Positions 8,758 to 17,019 of a stretch of DNA of 64,000 bases are shown here, in pieces. The DNA is taken from the NCBI GenBank assembly GCA_017503645.1, contig JAFVSR010000014.1, positions 1 through 64,000 on the forward strand, given 5' to 3'. This stretch comes from Bacteroidaceae bacterium (GTDB lineage: Bacteria; Bacteroidota; Bacteroidia; Bacteroidales; Bacteroidaceae). The notes below the pieces were generated by a model. The model was not told where the DNA came from. It made no database searches and saw only the letters and a program-made list of their open reading frames with translations. Each line of letters begins with the position of its first letter. The stretch's first letter is position 1. The translations under genes and the position numbers were made by a program.

Positions 8758-10746
8758 ATGAGAATAATAATATCATATAGCATACTGCTCCTTGCGATAT
8801 TTGCAACAATATCGTGCGGCAGCGAAAAGGCAATACGAAAAGGCGACCAGTATGCAGCCGTGAACGAATATTTCGAGGCTGCAAAGCAATACAAGAAAGC
8901 CTATCGCAAGATTCCCGCAAAGGAGAAGTCCAAGCGCGCCGTTGTGGCCTGGAAATTAGGCGAGTGCTACCGCAAGAGCAACAATGCGGTGCGTGCCGTG
9001 GGAGCATATATGAATGCCGTGCGCTACAAATACCCCGACTCGCTTGCACTGCGCCACCTTGCCGATGCTCAGGTGGAAAAGGGCGACTATAAGGACGCCG
9101 TAAAGAATTACGAGGAGTACCTGAAACTGAACAGCAACGACAACCTTGCCATTGTGGGCCTGCAAGCCGCCAGGCAGTCGCTCGAGTGGAAGAAGAACCC
9201 CAACCGCTATATTGTAAAAAAAGCAAAGGAGCTGAACGGGCAGCGCAGCGACTACTGCCCTATGTATGTGGGTGACGACACCACTATGATAGTAATCACA
9301 TCAACCCGCAAGGAGGCAAAAGGCGAAGATTTGAGCGGCATAACAGGACAAAAGAGCGCCGACATATTCCTCACGCGCCGCGACGACAAGGGCAAGTGGC
9401 AAAAGACCGAGGTTATAGAGAGTGAGATAAACAGCGAGCACGAGGATGGCGCCTGCGCCTTCACCCCCGACGGCAAAACAATGTATTTCACCCGCTGCGT
9501 TACCGACAACCAATATCCGCGCTACGCGGCAATATACAGCAGCAGCCGCAGCGATGCATCGTGGAGCGGAGTGAAAAAGGTTGAGATATCGAAAGACACA
9601 CTCTCATCGTTTGCCCACCCCGCAGTATCGCCCGACGGGGAGTGGCTCTACTTCACATCCGATATGGCAGGCGGCTATGGCGGTTTCGACCTTTGGAGAT
9701 ACTACATAGGAGAGAGCAAGGCAATGCAGGAGATAGTGGAGAACCTGGGCAGCGCCATTAACACCGATGGCGACGAGCAGTTCCCCGCCTTTGGCCCGCA
9801 GGGCGAGTTGTTCTTTTCGTCTGACGGCTATCCCGGTATGGGCGGCCTCGACATTTACAGCGCCAAACAACTGAACGACAGCACCTGGAGCGTGAGCAAC
9901 CTTATGGCGCCTATGAACTCCAACGGCGACGATTTCGGCATCACATTCGCCCCCGGGCTCTACCGCGGCTACTTCTCGTCGAACAGAGGCGATGCACGCG
10001 GCTGGGACCACATATACTCGTTCCTGCTGCCCGAAACCGTGCATACCCTTTACGGCTGGGTTTATGAAAAAGATGGTTACGAACTGCCCAACGCCATCAT
10101 ACATATGGTGGGCAAGGATGGCACAAACACCAACTTCAGCGTTATGAAGGACGGCTCCTACTCGGTGCGCGTGACACCCGGGGTGGATTATGTATTGCTT
10201 GGCACCTGCAAAGGCTATTTGAATACGATGCAGGAGCTATCGACCGACAGCATAGAGGGCACGGTGCGCTACCAGCGCGATTTTGCACTGCCATCAATCA
10301 CACGCCCCGTGCTCATAGACAACATCTTCTATGAGTTTGACAAAGCAACGCTGACAGCAGAGTCTGAGGCATCGCTCGACGAACTCATCAAACTGCTGAA
10401 CCTGAATCCCAACGTGACAATAGAACTGAGCTCGCATTGCGACTACAAAGGCAGTGACCAATACAACATACGCCTGTCACAGGCCCGTGCCGAATCGGTT
10501 GTTAATTACCTTATTAAAGGAGGCATAGAGGCTGAGCGACTCACAGCTAAAGGATATGGTGAGGAGAAACCGAAGATTGTGCACAAGAAACTCACCGAGA
10601 AGATTCCCTTCCTAAAAGAAAACGATGTACTCACCGAGGATTTCATAAAGAACCTCGAGGACGAGGAGCAGCAGGAGATATGCAACCAGCTGAACCGCCG
10701 CACGGAATTCCAGGTGTTGCGCACAACATACAACCTGTACAAATAA
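8758..10746 (+). CDS. porE: PorE-like OmpA-family lipoprotein (TPR, beta-propeller, CRD, OmpA)
   Basis: A 662-residue envelope protein. It starts with a lipoprotein signal (Cys at about residue 20, ATISC). TPR-like helices run to about 150. A PD40/WD40-like propeller covers about 185-415 with repeated blades such as PDGKTMYFTR, PDGEWLYFTSD and PQGELFFSSDG. A carboxypeptidase-regulatory-like beta domain follows at about 425-500, and a peptidoglycan-binding OmpA domain at about 515-655 (HCDYKGSDQYNIRLSQARAESV). This order is that of PorE (PG1058 of Porphyromonas gingivalis), which links the type IX secretion machine to peptidoglycan. The symbol rests on domain order, since related OmpA/PD40 proteins exist. 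Confidence 0.8.
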   Translation: MRIIISYSILLLAIFATISCGSEKAIRKGDQYAAVNEYFEAAKQYKKAYRKIPAKEKSKRAVVAWKLGECYRKSNNAVRAVGAYMNAVRYKYPDSLALRHLADAQVEKGDYKDAVKNYEEYLKLNSNDNLAIVGLQAARQSLEWKKNPNRYIVKKAKELNGQRSDYCPMYVGDDTTMIVITSTRKEAKGEDLSGITGQKSADIFLTRRDDKGKWQKTEVIESEINSEHEDGACAFTPDGKTMYFTRCVTDNQYPRYAAIYSSSRSDASWSGVKKVEISKDTLSSFAHPAVSPDGEWLYFTSDMAGGYGGFDLWRYYIGESKAMQEIVENLGSAINTDGDEQFPAFGPQGELFFSSDGYPGMGGLDIYSAKQLNDSTWSVSNLMAPMNSNGDDFGITFAPGLYRGYFSSNRGDARGWDHIYSFLLPETVHTLYGWVYEKDGYELPNAIIHMVGKDGTNTNFSVMKDGSYSVRVTPGVDYVLLGTCKGYLNTMQELSTDSIEGTVRYQRDFALPSITRPVLIDNIFYEFDKATLTAESEASLDELIKLLNLNPNVTIELSSHCDYKGSDQYNIRLSQARAESVVNYLIKGGIEAERLTAKGYGEEKPKIVHKKLTEKIPFLKENDVLTEDFIKNLEDEEQQEICNQLNRRTEFQVLRTTYNLYK

Positions 10747-10787
10747 CAAAAGTAACGAGGCCCGTGGGCCTCGTTACTTTTGTTATT
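10742..10787. terminator. Bidirectional intrinsic terminator
   Basis: A 22-bp stem (10742-10763 with 10766-10787) and a 2-nt loop, with A- and T-rich outer arms. It lies between the converging porE-like gene and ruvC and overlaps the porE stop codon. Confidence 0.9.
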
Positions 10788-10789
10788 TG

Positions 10790-11368
10790 TTATTGCTTTA
10801 TCTTGTCGCTGTTCTTGCGTGCGAAATCGGCCCAACTGCTGTACTTTACACCCTGCACAGGGTTGTTACGTTGCAAATAGTGGCAGAAGGCGGCACCAAG
10901 CGCATCGGTGGCATCCATAAAACGGGGCATATCCTCGTTTGAGATATTGAGCATACGGCGCAGCATTTCGGCAACCTGATGCTTGGAGGCCGAGCCGTTA
11001 CCCGTTATGGCCATCTTTATTTTAAGCGGGGCATATTCGTGTATTGGCACGTCGCGGCTTATGGCAGCGGCAATGGCAACGCCCTGCGCACGGCCAAGTT
11101 TGAGCATACTCTGCACATTCTTGCCGAAGAAAGGTGCCTCAATGGCAAGTTCGTCGGGCAGGAAGGAGTTTATGAGCCCCTGTACACGAGTAAATATCTC
11201 ACCTAATTTTATATAGCTGTCGTGACACTTGCGCAGGTCTATTACACCCATTGCTATGAGGCGCGCACGGTTACCGTTCACGCCTATGAAGGCATAGCCC
11301 ATAAGGTTGGTGCCGGGGTCTATGCCCATAATCACCCTGTCGTCGGTGGGAGTGGCAGGCTGCTGCAT
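10790..11368 (-). CDS. ruvC: Holliday junction endonuclease RuvC
   Basis: A 192-residue resolvase that cuts four-way junctions together with RuvAB. The acidic catalytic residues are visible in [17 protein letters not shown] and [15 protein letters not shown]. An open frame extends 54 codons further upstream into the phosphatase gene, but the Met at 11368 fits the family length and lies just after the phosphatase stop. It is the last gene of a three-gene reverse-strand operon, cdd / phosphatase / ruvC. Confidence 0.96.
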   Translation of the reverse strand: MQQPATPTDDRVIMGIDPGTNLMGYAFIGVNGNRARLIAMGVIDLRKCHDSYIKLGEIFTRVQGLINSFLPDELAIEAPFFGKNVQSMLKLGRAQGVAIAAAISRDVPIHEYAPLKIKMAITGNGSASKHQVAEMLRRMLNISNEDMPRFMDATDALGAAFCHYLQRNNPVQGVKYSSWADFARKNSDKIKQ

Positions 11369-11370
11369 AG

Positions 11371-11847
11371 TCAAAAACCGAGATAAGTGAGTAACCCGCG
11401 GCAACCGCTCTCTATCTCCTTGTAGGTGGTGGAGAAATCGCCGTGATACCAGGGGTCGGATATGTCGGCACCCGAAAGGGGCAACGCATCGCCCGCTGCG
11501 CGGCACGATGCAAAGTCGAGCAGTTTCCACACCTTACCGCAATCCACAGGTAGGGAGCGCATATTCCTTATGTTATAATCCTCCATAACGATAACCATAT
11601 CGTATGTCGCAAAATCGGCCTGCGTGATGCGGCGGGCCCGCTTGCCGTCACACGATATTCCGTGGCGGGCAAGCTCACGCACTGCCGGCGGATAGACTGC
11701 ATTGCCAATCTCCTCGCTGCTTGTGGCAGCCGATTCTATATGCAACCGACCTGCCACACCGGCCTCATCCGCTATGTTTTTCATAATAAACTCGGCCATC
11801 GGGGAACGGCATATGTTCCCGTGGCACACAAAAAGTATCTTTTTCAT
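11371..11847 (-). CDS. Low-molecular-weight protein tyrosine phosphatase
   Basis: A 158-residue cytoplasmic phosphatase with the P-loop CHGNICRSP (nucleophile Cys8, Arg14) at the N terminus and the general-acid Asp (about 131) in SDPWYHGDF. It removes phosphate from tyrosine residues. In some bacteria such enzymes act on BY-kinases; the BY-kinase at 33-35 kb could be a partner, but it has its own dedicated phosphatase gene. The start overlaps the end of cdd by 4 nt (ATGA type), showing translational coupling. Confidence 0.94.
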   Translation of the reverse strand: MKKILFVCHGNICRSPMAEFIMKNIADEAGVAGRLHIESAATSSEEIGNAVYPPAVRELARHGISCDGKRARRITQADFATYDMVIVMEDYNIRNMRSLPVDCGKVWKLLDFASCRAAGDALPLSGADISDPWYHGDFSTTYKEIESGCRGLLTYLGF

Positions 11848-12335
11848 TCGTTAAGGAAAGAGGCATCGAAAGTAAGCGGCAAGAGAGCTTTTATTCCATC
11901 CTCAACCACATAGCACTCCCGTGTGCCGTAAAGAATTATTCTGATTGTTCTGTTGTAACGTTTTTCCGTTTCCAGGATTACCTGGCGGCAGGCCCCGCAA
12001 GGCGGAATAGGCATTGCCAGCTCGCCATTTTCGGTGCGTGCCGCTATTGCAAGGGTGAGCACCGCCCTGTCAGGATATTGCGAATTGGCCCAAAAAAGCG
12101 TTGTACGCTCGGCACAAAGCCCCGATGGATAGGCTGCATTCTCCTGGTTACTGCCCTTTACTATAACACCGCCCTCAAGACGCACGGCTGCACCCACATT
12201 GAATTTTGAATATACCGCATAGCTGTTGGCTGTGGCAGCACGGGCTGCATCCACTACCTCCTTGTCCTCGGGCATCAACTCCTCATATGCACAAACCACA
12301 ACTTTTGTCTGCAATACCATCTCTTTCATAAGCAA
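11844..12335 (-). CDS. cdd: Cytidine deaminase
   Basis: A 163-residue zinc enzyme that deaminates cytidine and deoxycytidine to uridine and deoxyuridine in pyrimidine salvage. The catalytic set is Cys74-Ala-Glu76 in SGLCAERTT, with the remaining zinc ligands in PPCGACRQ (Cys113, Cys116). A strong ribosome binding site, AAAGGAGG, lies just upstream of the start at 12335, which is unusual in this genome and supports that start over the later Met codons. First gene of the operon leading to ruvC. Confidence 0.95.
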   Translation of the reverse strand: MLMKEMVLQTKVVVCAYEELMPEDKEVVDAARAATANSYAVYSKFNVGAAVRLEGGVIVKGSNQENAAYPSGLCAERTTLFWANSQYPDRAVLTLAIAARTENGELAMPIPPCGACRQVILETEKRYNRTIRIILYGTRECYVVEDGIKALLPLTFDASFLNE

Positions 12336-12445
12336 ACCTCCTTTAATTTATATACTGCCGCAGCAGTACGTTAATCCATTATATCTACAAATCTCTTTTA
12401 TGTATAACAAAATAACCTGTAGAATAGTGCGAAGATAACTAAATT

Positions 12446-12477
12446 GTTGCGTAAAATCAATTTATTCTTTTATTTTG
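12446..12477 (+). promoter_or_regulatory. Possible promoter of the glucosaminidase lipoprotein
   Basis: GTTG at 12446-12449, a 20-nt spacer, and TTATTTTG at 12470-12477 (one mismatch to TAnnTTTG), 18 nt before the start codon. Confidence 0.45.
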
Positions 12478-12495
12478 TAGGCCAAATAAATTTTT

Positions 12496-13443
12496 ATGAA
12501 TAGAATACACTTTTTAATGTTGCTTGCGCTTATAACCCTCACAGGGTGTTTCACAAGCAAGAACAGAACAAAGGCCCCGGCAGCGAAAAACCTGTCGCAG
12601 GCACGCGACGACTACGAAAGATATGTGCTCACATACTACCCCATTGCCGTGGAACAGATGGAAAGACACAATATACCTGCCAGCATAACGTTGGCACAGG
12701 GCTTGTTGGAGTCGGGGGCAGGCAAGAGCAAACTGTCGCGCACGTCGAACAACCATTTCGGCATAAAGGCCGACAAAAGCTGGAAGGGAAAGCGCACATC
12801 GTCGATGGACAACGGCCGTCTGTGCTACTTCAGGAAATACGAGAGTGTGAGGGATTCTTACGAGGACCACTCCAAGTTCCTCGCGAACCGCCAAAGATAT
12901 GCCTTCCTCTTCAAACTCCGCCGCGACGACTACAAGGGATGGGCCAAAGGATTGAAAAAAGCCGGGTACGCCGAGGACAAGGCCTACCCGAGCAAGCTGA
13001 TAAGCCTCATAGAGCGGTACGAACTGCACCGTTACGACCACTTCACAATGAAGGATGTTAAAAAGAGCAGCCCTGTGGCTTTTGAAACATACGAGAAACA
13101 GAGCGCAAGAACCATATACAAGGGTAACGGCCTGCTATATGTGATAGGCAACACGGGAGACACATTCAAATCGCTGGGCAAGGAGGTGGGAGTATCGCGT
13201 CGCAAACTAATCAAATACAACGACCTGTATGCCGACTACAACATAAAGGCGGGGGACATAATATATCTCGAGAAGAAAAAGAGCAAAACCGGCAAAGAGC
13301 ACCCCGTACACGTGGTGCGGCAGGGCGAAAGCCTACACGCAATATCGCAAAAATATGGCGTGAAGATGGACAAATTATATGAAAGAAACAGAGCTATTGC
13401 CGAAAGAGGCATCAAAGTGGGCGATATCATAAAGCTCAGATAA
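12496..13443 (+). CDS. LysM-containing glucosaminidase lipoprotein
   Basis: A 315-residue cell-wall hydrolase. A lipoprotein signal ends at Cys18 (LITLTGC). About residues 40-190 form a GH73/FlgJ-type N-acetylglucosaminidase domain (ITLAQGLLESGAGKSKLS, NNHFGIKAD, YESVRDSYEDHSKFL) that cuts the glycan chain of peptidoglycan. Two LysM-type regions follow: a degenerate one near 215-255 (NTGDTFKSLGKEVGVS) and a clear one at the C terminus (HVVRQGESLHAISQKYGV). The role is probably wall turnover or daughter-cell separation. It is a single-gene unit. Confidence 0.92.
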   Translation: MNRIHFLMLLALITLTGCFTSKNRTKAPAAKNLSQARDDYERYVLTYYPIAVEQMERHNIPASITLAQGLLESGAGKSKLSRTSNNHFGIKADKSWKGKRTSSMDNGRLCYFRKYESVRDSYEDHSKFLANRQRYAFLFKLRRDDYKGWAKGLKKAGYAEDKAYPSKLISLIERYELHRYDHFTMKDVKKSSPVAFETYEKQSARTIYKGNGLLYVIGNTGDTFKSLGKEVGVSRRKLIKYNDLYADYNIKAGDIIYLEKKKSKTGKEHPVHVVRQGESLHAISQKYGVKMDKLYERNRAIAERGIKVGDIIKLR

Positions 13444-13522
13444 GGAGAGCTATTTTATGTCATATTTCTTAAATATAATTGAAAATTATCAATTTATATT
13501 TCGGTAAATCTTAAAAAAAACA

Positions 13523-13530
13523 TATCTTTG
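13523..13530 (+). promoter_or_regulatory. -7 promoter element of the OmpA pair
   Basis: TATCTTTG, a full match to TAnnTTTG, 46 nt before the start of the first OmpA gene. The -33 region is weak (TTTCGG near 13499). Confidence 0.6.
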
Positions 13531-13576
13531 CCCCAATATAGGAATTTTAACAAAACTCAAAATAAAATTTAGGAAA

Positions 13577-14809
13577 ATGAGCAATTTAAGTTATTTCAAA
13601 GCGTTGCTTGCAGCCGTAGCATTTGTCCTTGTTTCAAGTGGTGCTATGGCGCAGGATGTTAAAACGGATACCATCCGTGAATCGCGCCTTAGCAATCTTG
13701 CAACAGCATTGGGAAGTTCTGAAGAGTTTATTGTAGCCGACGATGCTGCACTCAATGCAAAAAGTTGGTTTGTTTCATTCGGTATAGGTGCAAATGCCAT
13801 CAATGCCGAGGGTAATGACAAGGTGAACAACCTGCTCGACCGCAGAAGAGGCAGAATACAGGTATCTGCCGGCCACTGGTTCAACAACTACTTTGGTATC
13901 AGAGGACAGGTTGGCATAGGAAAAATAAGCGCCTACTATCTGGCAGGTGCCATCTATGGCAAAAAGCTGAACTCCTTCGACTACCCCGAGAGCACTATGC
14001 AGTATATCATTGAGAAGGACGGCCTCGCCTGGTTCCGCAGAAAATTCACATATATGGATTTCAATGTGGCGGCAATGACCGATGTTGTAAAGTGGTTTGA
14101 CAAAGAGAGCCGATGGGGTGTTCAGCTATACGCAGGCCCCACCCTCACATACTCTTTCAAAAAGCAGGGGTTCCACAACAACACCACACTTGGTGTTAAG
14201 GCCGGCACACAGATAGACTACAAGATAAGCAAAAGATGGTCTGTTATGGGCGACCTGCAGGCCAACTTCCTCAATGAGTCTTTCGACGGTGTTGTGGGTG
14301 GCGAGAAGGACGGCAGCTACAAGAAGCTCGACTTCCTTGCTGCAGCAAGCCTTGGTTTGAGCTACCATTTCGGCGGCGAGCCTTCAAAGGTTGATGTCAA
14401 CATCCCTGTGCTCTACGAGGACACATACATTCCCCAGCCCAAACGCATAAAGGAGGTTAAGGCTCCCGCCAAGGAGATTATCGCTCCCTTTGTGGTACGA
14501 TTCTTCATCGACAAATCATACATCGAGAAGGGCCAGAAACCCCAAATCAACAAATTTGCCGAGTATCTCAAGAACAACAAGGATGCAAAGGTTATGCTCA
14601 CCGGTTATGCCGATAAAGAGACTGCATACCCCGAGTACAATATGCGTTTGAGTCAGAGACGTGTGAACTCCGTGAAGAAATACCTCATAGAGGAGTGCGG
14701 CATTGCCGAGGAGCGCATCGAGACGAATGCCAAGGGTGATACCGAGCGCGTATACGACGAGGATTTCCGTTGGAACCGTGTAGTTGTGATGACTATTGTT
14801 GAGAAGTAA
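13577..14809 (+). CDS. OmpA family outer membrane protein
   Basis: A 410-residue outer-membrane protein. The signal peptide ends at SSGAMAQ. About residues 60-260 look like an outer-membrane beta-barrel with alternating aromatic strands. A linker at about 265-300 (VPV..PQPKRIKEVKAP) leads to a C-terminal OmpA domain (about 305-410) that should bind peptidoglycan: LTGYADKETAYPEYNMRLSQRRVNSVKKYL keeps the key Asp and Arg. The likely role is anchoring the outer membrane to the wall. The second OmpA gene follows 25 nt later and is similar in plan, so they are probably an ancient duplication. Confidence 0.9.
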   Translation: MSNLSYFKALLAAVAFVLVSSGAMAQDVKTDTIRESRLSNLATALGSSEEFIVADDAALNAKSWFVSFGIGANAINAEGNDKVNNLLDRRRGRIQVSAGHWFNNYFGIRGQVGIGKISAYYLAGAIYGKKLNSFDYPESTMQYIIEKDGLAWFRRKFTYMDFNVAAMTDVVKWFDKESRWGVQLYAGPTLTYSFKKQGFHNNTTLGVKAGTQIDYKISKRWSVMGDLQANFLNESFDGVVGGEKDGSYKKLDFLAAASLGLSYHFGGEPSKVDVNIPVLYEDTYIPQPKRIKEVKAPAKEIIAPFVVRFFIDKSYIEKGQKPQINKFAEYLKNNKDAKVMLTGYADKETAYPEYNMRLSQRRVNSVKKYLIEECGIAEERIETNAKGDTERVYDEDFRWNRVVVMTIVEK

Positions 14810-14834
14810 TAAGAATTATAAAATAGGAAATAAA

Positions 14835-16004
14835 ATGAAAAAGTTTGCAATATTATCTCTTTTATTAGCTGTTAGTTTCTCGACATACGCACAGGAAATA
14901 CGAGTTGAGAAAACAACAAAAAACGAAACCGTAACAGTTGATTACAAGACACAATACAAATCGTCATTCTTTGACAACTGGTATGTTCAGGGTGCATTTG
15001 GCGGTGCTATGTTGCTGGGCGAAGATGATTCAGCTCTCTCATTCGGCGACAGAGTAAAACCCGGATTCTCCATTGCCCTTGGCAAGCAGATAACACCGGT
15101 GTTCGGCATTCGCGTGAGTGTCGATGGCAACAGACTGCTTGGTTGGAACGACAACAAGGGCGGCAGATACCCCAACCACGACATCGACCCCCGCAAGGAG
15201 TACCTAAACTCAAAGGGTGTTGACACAAGCAACGGATATGACCAGGACATCAAGTACTACTCCCTGAATGCCGACTTTATGATAGACCTCGTAAACGCAT
15301 TCTCAAAGGAGAAACGCGCCTTCAAGAAGTGGGATGTTGAGGCATATGTGGGCCTTGCAGCAGTATCTACCATAGAGCGTAAGGGTATTGAGGACCGCAC
15401 CCTCTTTGCAGGTAGAGGCGGTGTGGTTACCACATACAACATAAGCAAGAGATTCGGCATCAATTTCGACCTCAGCGGCATCATCACCAGCGCCACATTC
15501 GACGGCCACGACAAGGAAGAGACCGATTTCGATGGTATATGTGCCGCAAAGATTGGTTTGAAGTGGAGAATAGGCAAGCAGGGTTTCAGAACCGCGCACG
15601 CCATCTCGGCAAGCCAGTACGCAGCCCTCAGCAACTACCTTGCAGCCGTTAAAACCGAGCAGATGGAGAAGGGCAAACCTCAGGAGCAGATTGTTGTTCT
15701 CCCCGCAGAGAAGGACAATGTATTGGTTCCCTATGTAGTATTCTACGATGGCAAGGATACATTTAACCAGGAACTTCAGATGGTTAACATATCTAATATG
15801 GCCAAGATGTTGAACGAGAACCCCGCCTACAAGATGGACATCGTGGGTAACACTCACTCAACAAAAGAGGATATAGCATTGAGCCGCGCCAACAAGGTTA
15901 AGGATATCCTTATAAGCCGCTACGCCATTGCAGCCGACCGTCTGAATGTGCTGACACAGGATATGGGCGACGACAGCCAGACCGTTCACTTCGTAAACAA
16001 GTAA
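14835..16004 (+). CDS. OmpA-like outer membrane protein with degenerate OmpA domain
   Basis: A 389-residue protein with a signal peptide ending at FSTYAQ, a beta-barrel-like region (about 40-260) and an OmpA-like C terminus. The start at 14835 is chosen because it begins the signal peptide; an in-frame ATG 39 nt upstream lies inside the preceding gene. In the C-terminal domain the peptidoglycan-binding motif is eroded: the segment DIVGNTHSTKEDIALSRAN lacks the Asp seen in the neighbour (TGYADKE). It may bind the wall weakly or pair with the first OmpA protein. Confidence 0.85.
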   Translation: MKKFAILSLLLAVSFSTYAQEIRVEKTTKNETVTVDYKTQYKSSFFDNWYVQGAFGGAMLLGEDDSALSFGDRVKPGFSIALGKQITPVFGIRVSVDGNRLLGWNDNKGGRYPNHDIDPRKEYLNSKGVDTSNGYDQDIKYYSLNADFMIDLVNAFSKEKRAFKKWDVEAYVGLAAVSTIERKGIEDRTLFAGRGGVVTTYNISKRFGINFDLSGIITSATFDGHDKEETDFDGICAAKIGLKWRIGKQGFRTAHAISASQYAALSNYLAAVKTEQMEKGKPQEQIVVLPAEKDNVLVPYVVFYDGKDTFNQELQMVNISNMAKMLNENPAYKMDIVGNTHSTKEDIALSRANKVKDILISRYAIAADRLNVLTQDMGDDSQTVHFVNK

Positions 16005-16017
16005 CACACGGTTTACC

Positions 16018-16069
16018 ATATACACACAAGAGAGGCAAGCCCGCGGGCTTGCCTCTCTTGTGTGTATAT
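16018..16069. terminator. Bidirectional intrinsic terminator
   Basis: A perfect 52-nt palindrome centred between 16043 and 16044, between the converging OmpA gene and the small membrane protein gene. Confidence 0.9.
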
Positions 16070-16082
16070 AAAAATATATTTG

Positions 16083-16427
16083 CTATTTCGTCAATCCTTG
16101 TTTCTCAACCTCCTGTGGAATTCTGAAAGCGGTGTACAACTGCAGCAGCGTACCAATGAACATAACGGCAATCCACTCATTACGGGTGTGCGTGAACATA
16201 AGCACGCCGGCGCCAATGAGCACACAGCCCGAAATCATCTGCTGGACAACCAGGCGCTTGAGCACCGCATTGCCACCACGCACACGCAGAAAGAACTGTG
16301 TAACAGTAAGCGACAAGGCCGCAACAAGGAACACCCAAGCAGCCTCTTGCGGATAGGACATACGCCCCACAGCCCCGCAGAGCAACGCCACCCACGACAA
16401 CATATTTATTACAGAGACAATCTTCAT
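16083..16427 (-). CDS. Small four-helix membrane protein, function unknown
   Basis: A 114-residue hydrophobic protein with about four predicted transmembrane segments (near residues 5-22, 28-45, 60-80 and 85-103) and a short charged tail. I recognise no enzymatic motif. It lies 21 nt downstream of the FtsB/DivIC-like gene on the same strand and probably shares its transcript. Small membrane proteins of this kind are common in Bacteroidota; no function is inferred. Confidence 0.7.
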   Translation of the reverse strand: MKIVSVINMLSWVALLCGAVGRMSYPQEAAWVFLVAALSLTVTQFFLRVRGGNAVLKRLVVQQMISGCVLIGAGVLMFTHTRNEWIAVMFIGTLLQLYTAFRIPQEVEKQGLTK

Positions 16428-16448
16428 ATCTATAACATATTTATCACA

Positions 16449-16748
16449 TCAATCCTCCACTATAAAGACCTCTTCGCCCTCCTTGTGCATACCATACTTT
16501 TCGCGAGCCACCTTCTCCATAATCTCAATATCCTTATGCAGCTCGGCAGATTTGTGGGAAAGCACCTCGAGCTCCTCCTTGAGTTCCTCTATTTCGGACT
16601 TAAGCACAGCAATCTCGCGCTGGTTCTGAAAATGCTTTATCATATTATTTTCGTCGAAGAATATGATAATAAGTAGAAAAGCAATGGTAACAAACCAATA
16701 CTTATTGTTCTTAACCCAATTAAAAAATGTAGCTATACTGTCATTCAT
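16449..16748 (-). CDS. FtsB/DivIC-family septum formation protein
   Basis: A 99-residue bitopic protein. It has a short cytoplasmic N terminus, one transmembrane helix (about 18-33, YWFVTIAFLLIIIFF), then a coiled coil (about 38-78, rich in Glu, Lys and Leu) and the short conserved end VAREKYGMHKEGEEVFIVED. This is the layout of FtsB/DivIC, which joins FtsL and FtsQ/DivIB in the divisome. The upstream region carries two copies of a promoter-bearing repeat. Confidence 0.88.
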   Translation of the reverse strand: MNDSIATFFNWVKNNKYWFVTIAFLLIIIFFDENNMIKHFQNQREIAVLKSEIEELKEELEVLSHKSAELHKDIEIMEKVAREKYGMHKEGEEVFIVED

Positions 16749-16774
16749 ATACCTTATATTTATTATTTACTACA

Positions 16775-16813
16775 AGCGCAGCCTATCTTCGCTATCGCAG
16801 ATTGCAAAGATAG
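16775..16813. repeat. 39-bp direct repeat, copy 1, with promoter-like element
   Basis: This copy differs by one base from the copy at 16858-16896; the period is 83 bp. Its reverse strand holds TATCTTTG (16804-16811), a full -7 consensus pointing at the FtsB-like gene. CTATCTT and AAGATAG inside it also form an inverted repeat. Confidence 0.85.
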
Positions 16814-16857
16814 TGCCAGCGAGCTAACAGCAAAGTTTACTTTAGATGTTTACCGCG

Positions 16858-16896
16858 AGCGCAGCCTATCTTCGCTATCACAGATTGCAAAGATAG
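16858..16896. repeat. 39-bp direct repeat, copy 2, with promoter-like element
   Basis: Second copy, with a single mismatch (16880 against 16797). It holds the reverse-strand TATCTTTG at 16887-16894. The two copies could give tandem start sites for the division gene. Confidence 0.85.
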
Positions 16897-16948
16897 ATTA
16901 TTTTTATCATTGGCGAGTGAATTGCCCCTGTTTTTGCCCATTTTTTAT

Positions 16949-16979
16949 TTTGTATAACTCGCAGTTTGCCTTATTTTTG
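16949..16979 (+). promoter_or_regulatory. Promoter of dnaX
   Basis: TTTG at 16949-16952, a 19-nt spacer, and TATTTTTG at 16972-16979: a full match to the Bacteroidota promoter, 41 nt upstream of the dnaX start codon. Confidence 0.75.
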
Positions 16980-17019
16980 CAGTAGCTATTAAAGTTTGAG
17001 TTATCAAATAGAAGGAAAA

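Noticed and set aside
12346..12380. Operator in the cdd/glucosaminidase divergent region
   Set aside because: The short ACTGC/GCAGT inverted repeat near 12353 is too small to separate from chance, and no regulator gene is next to it.
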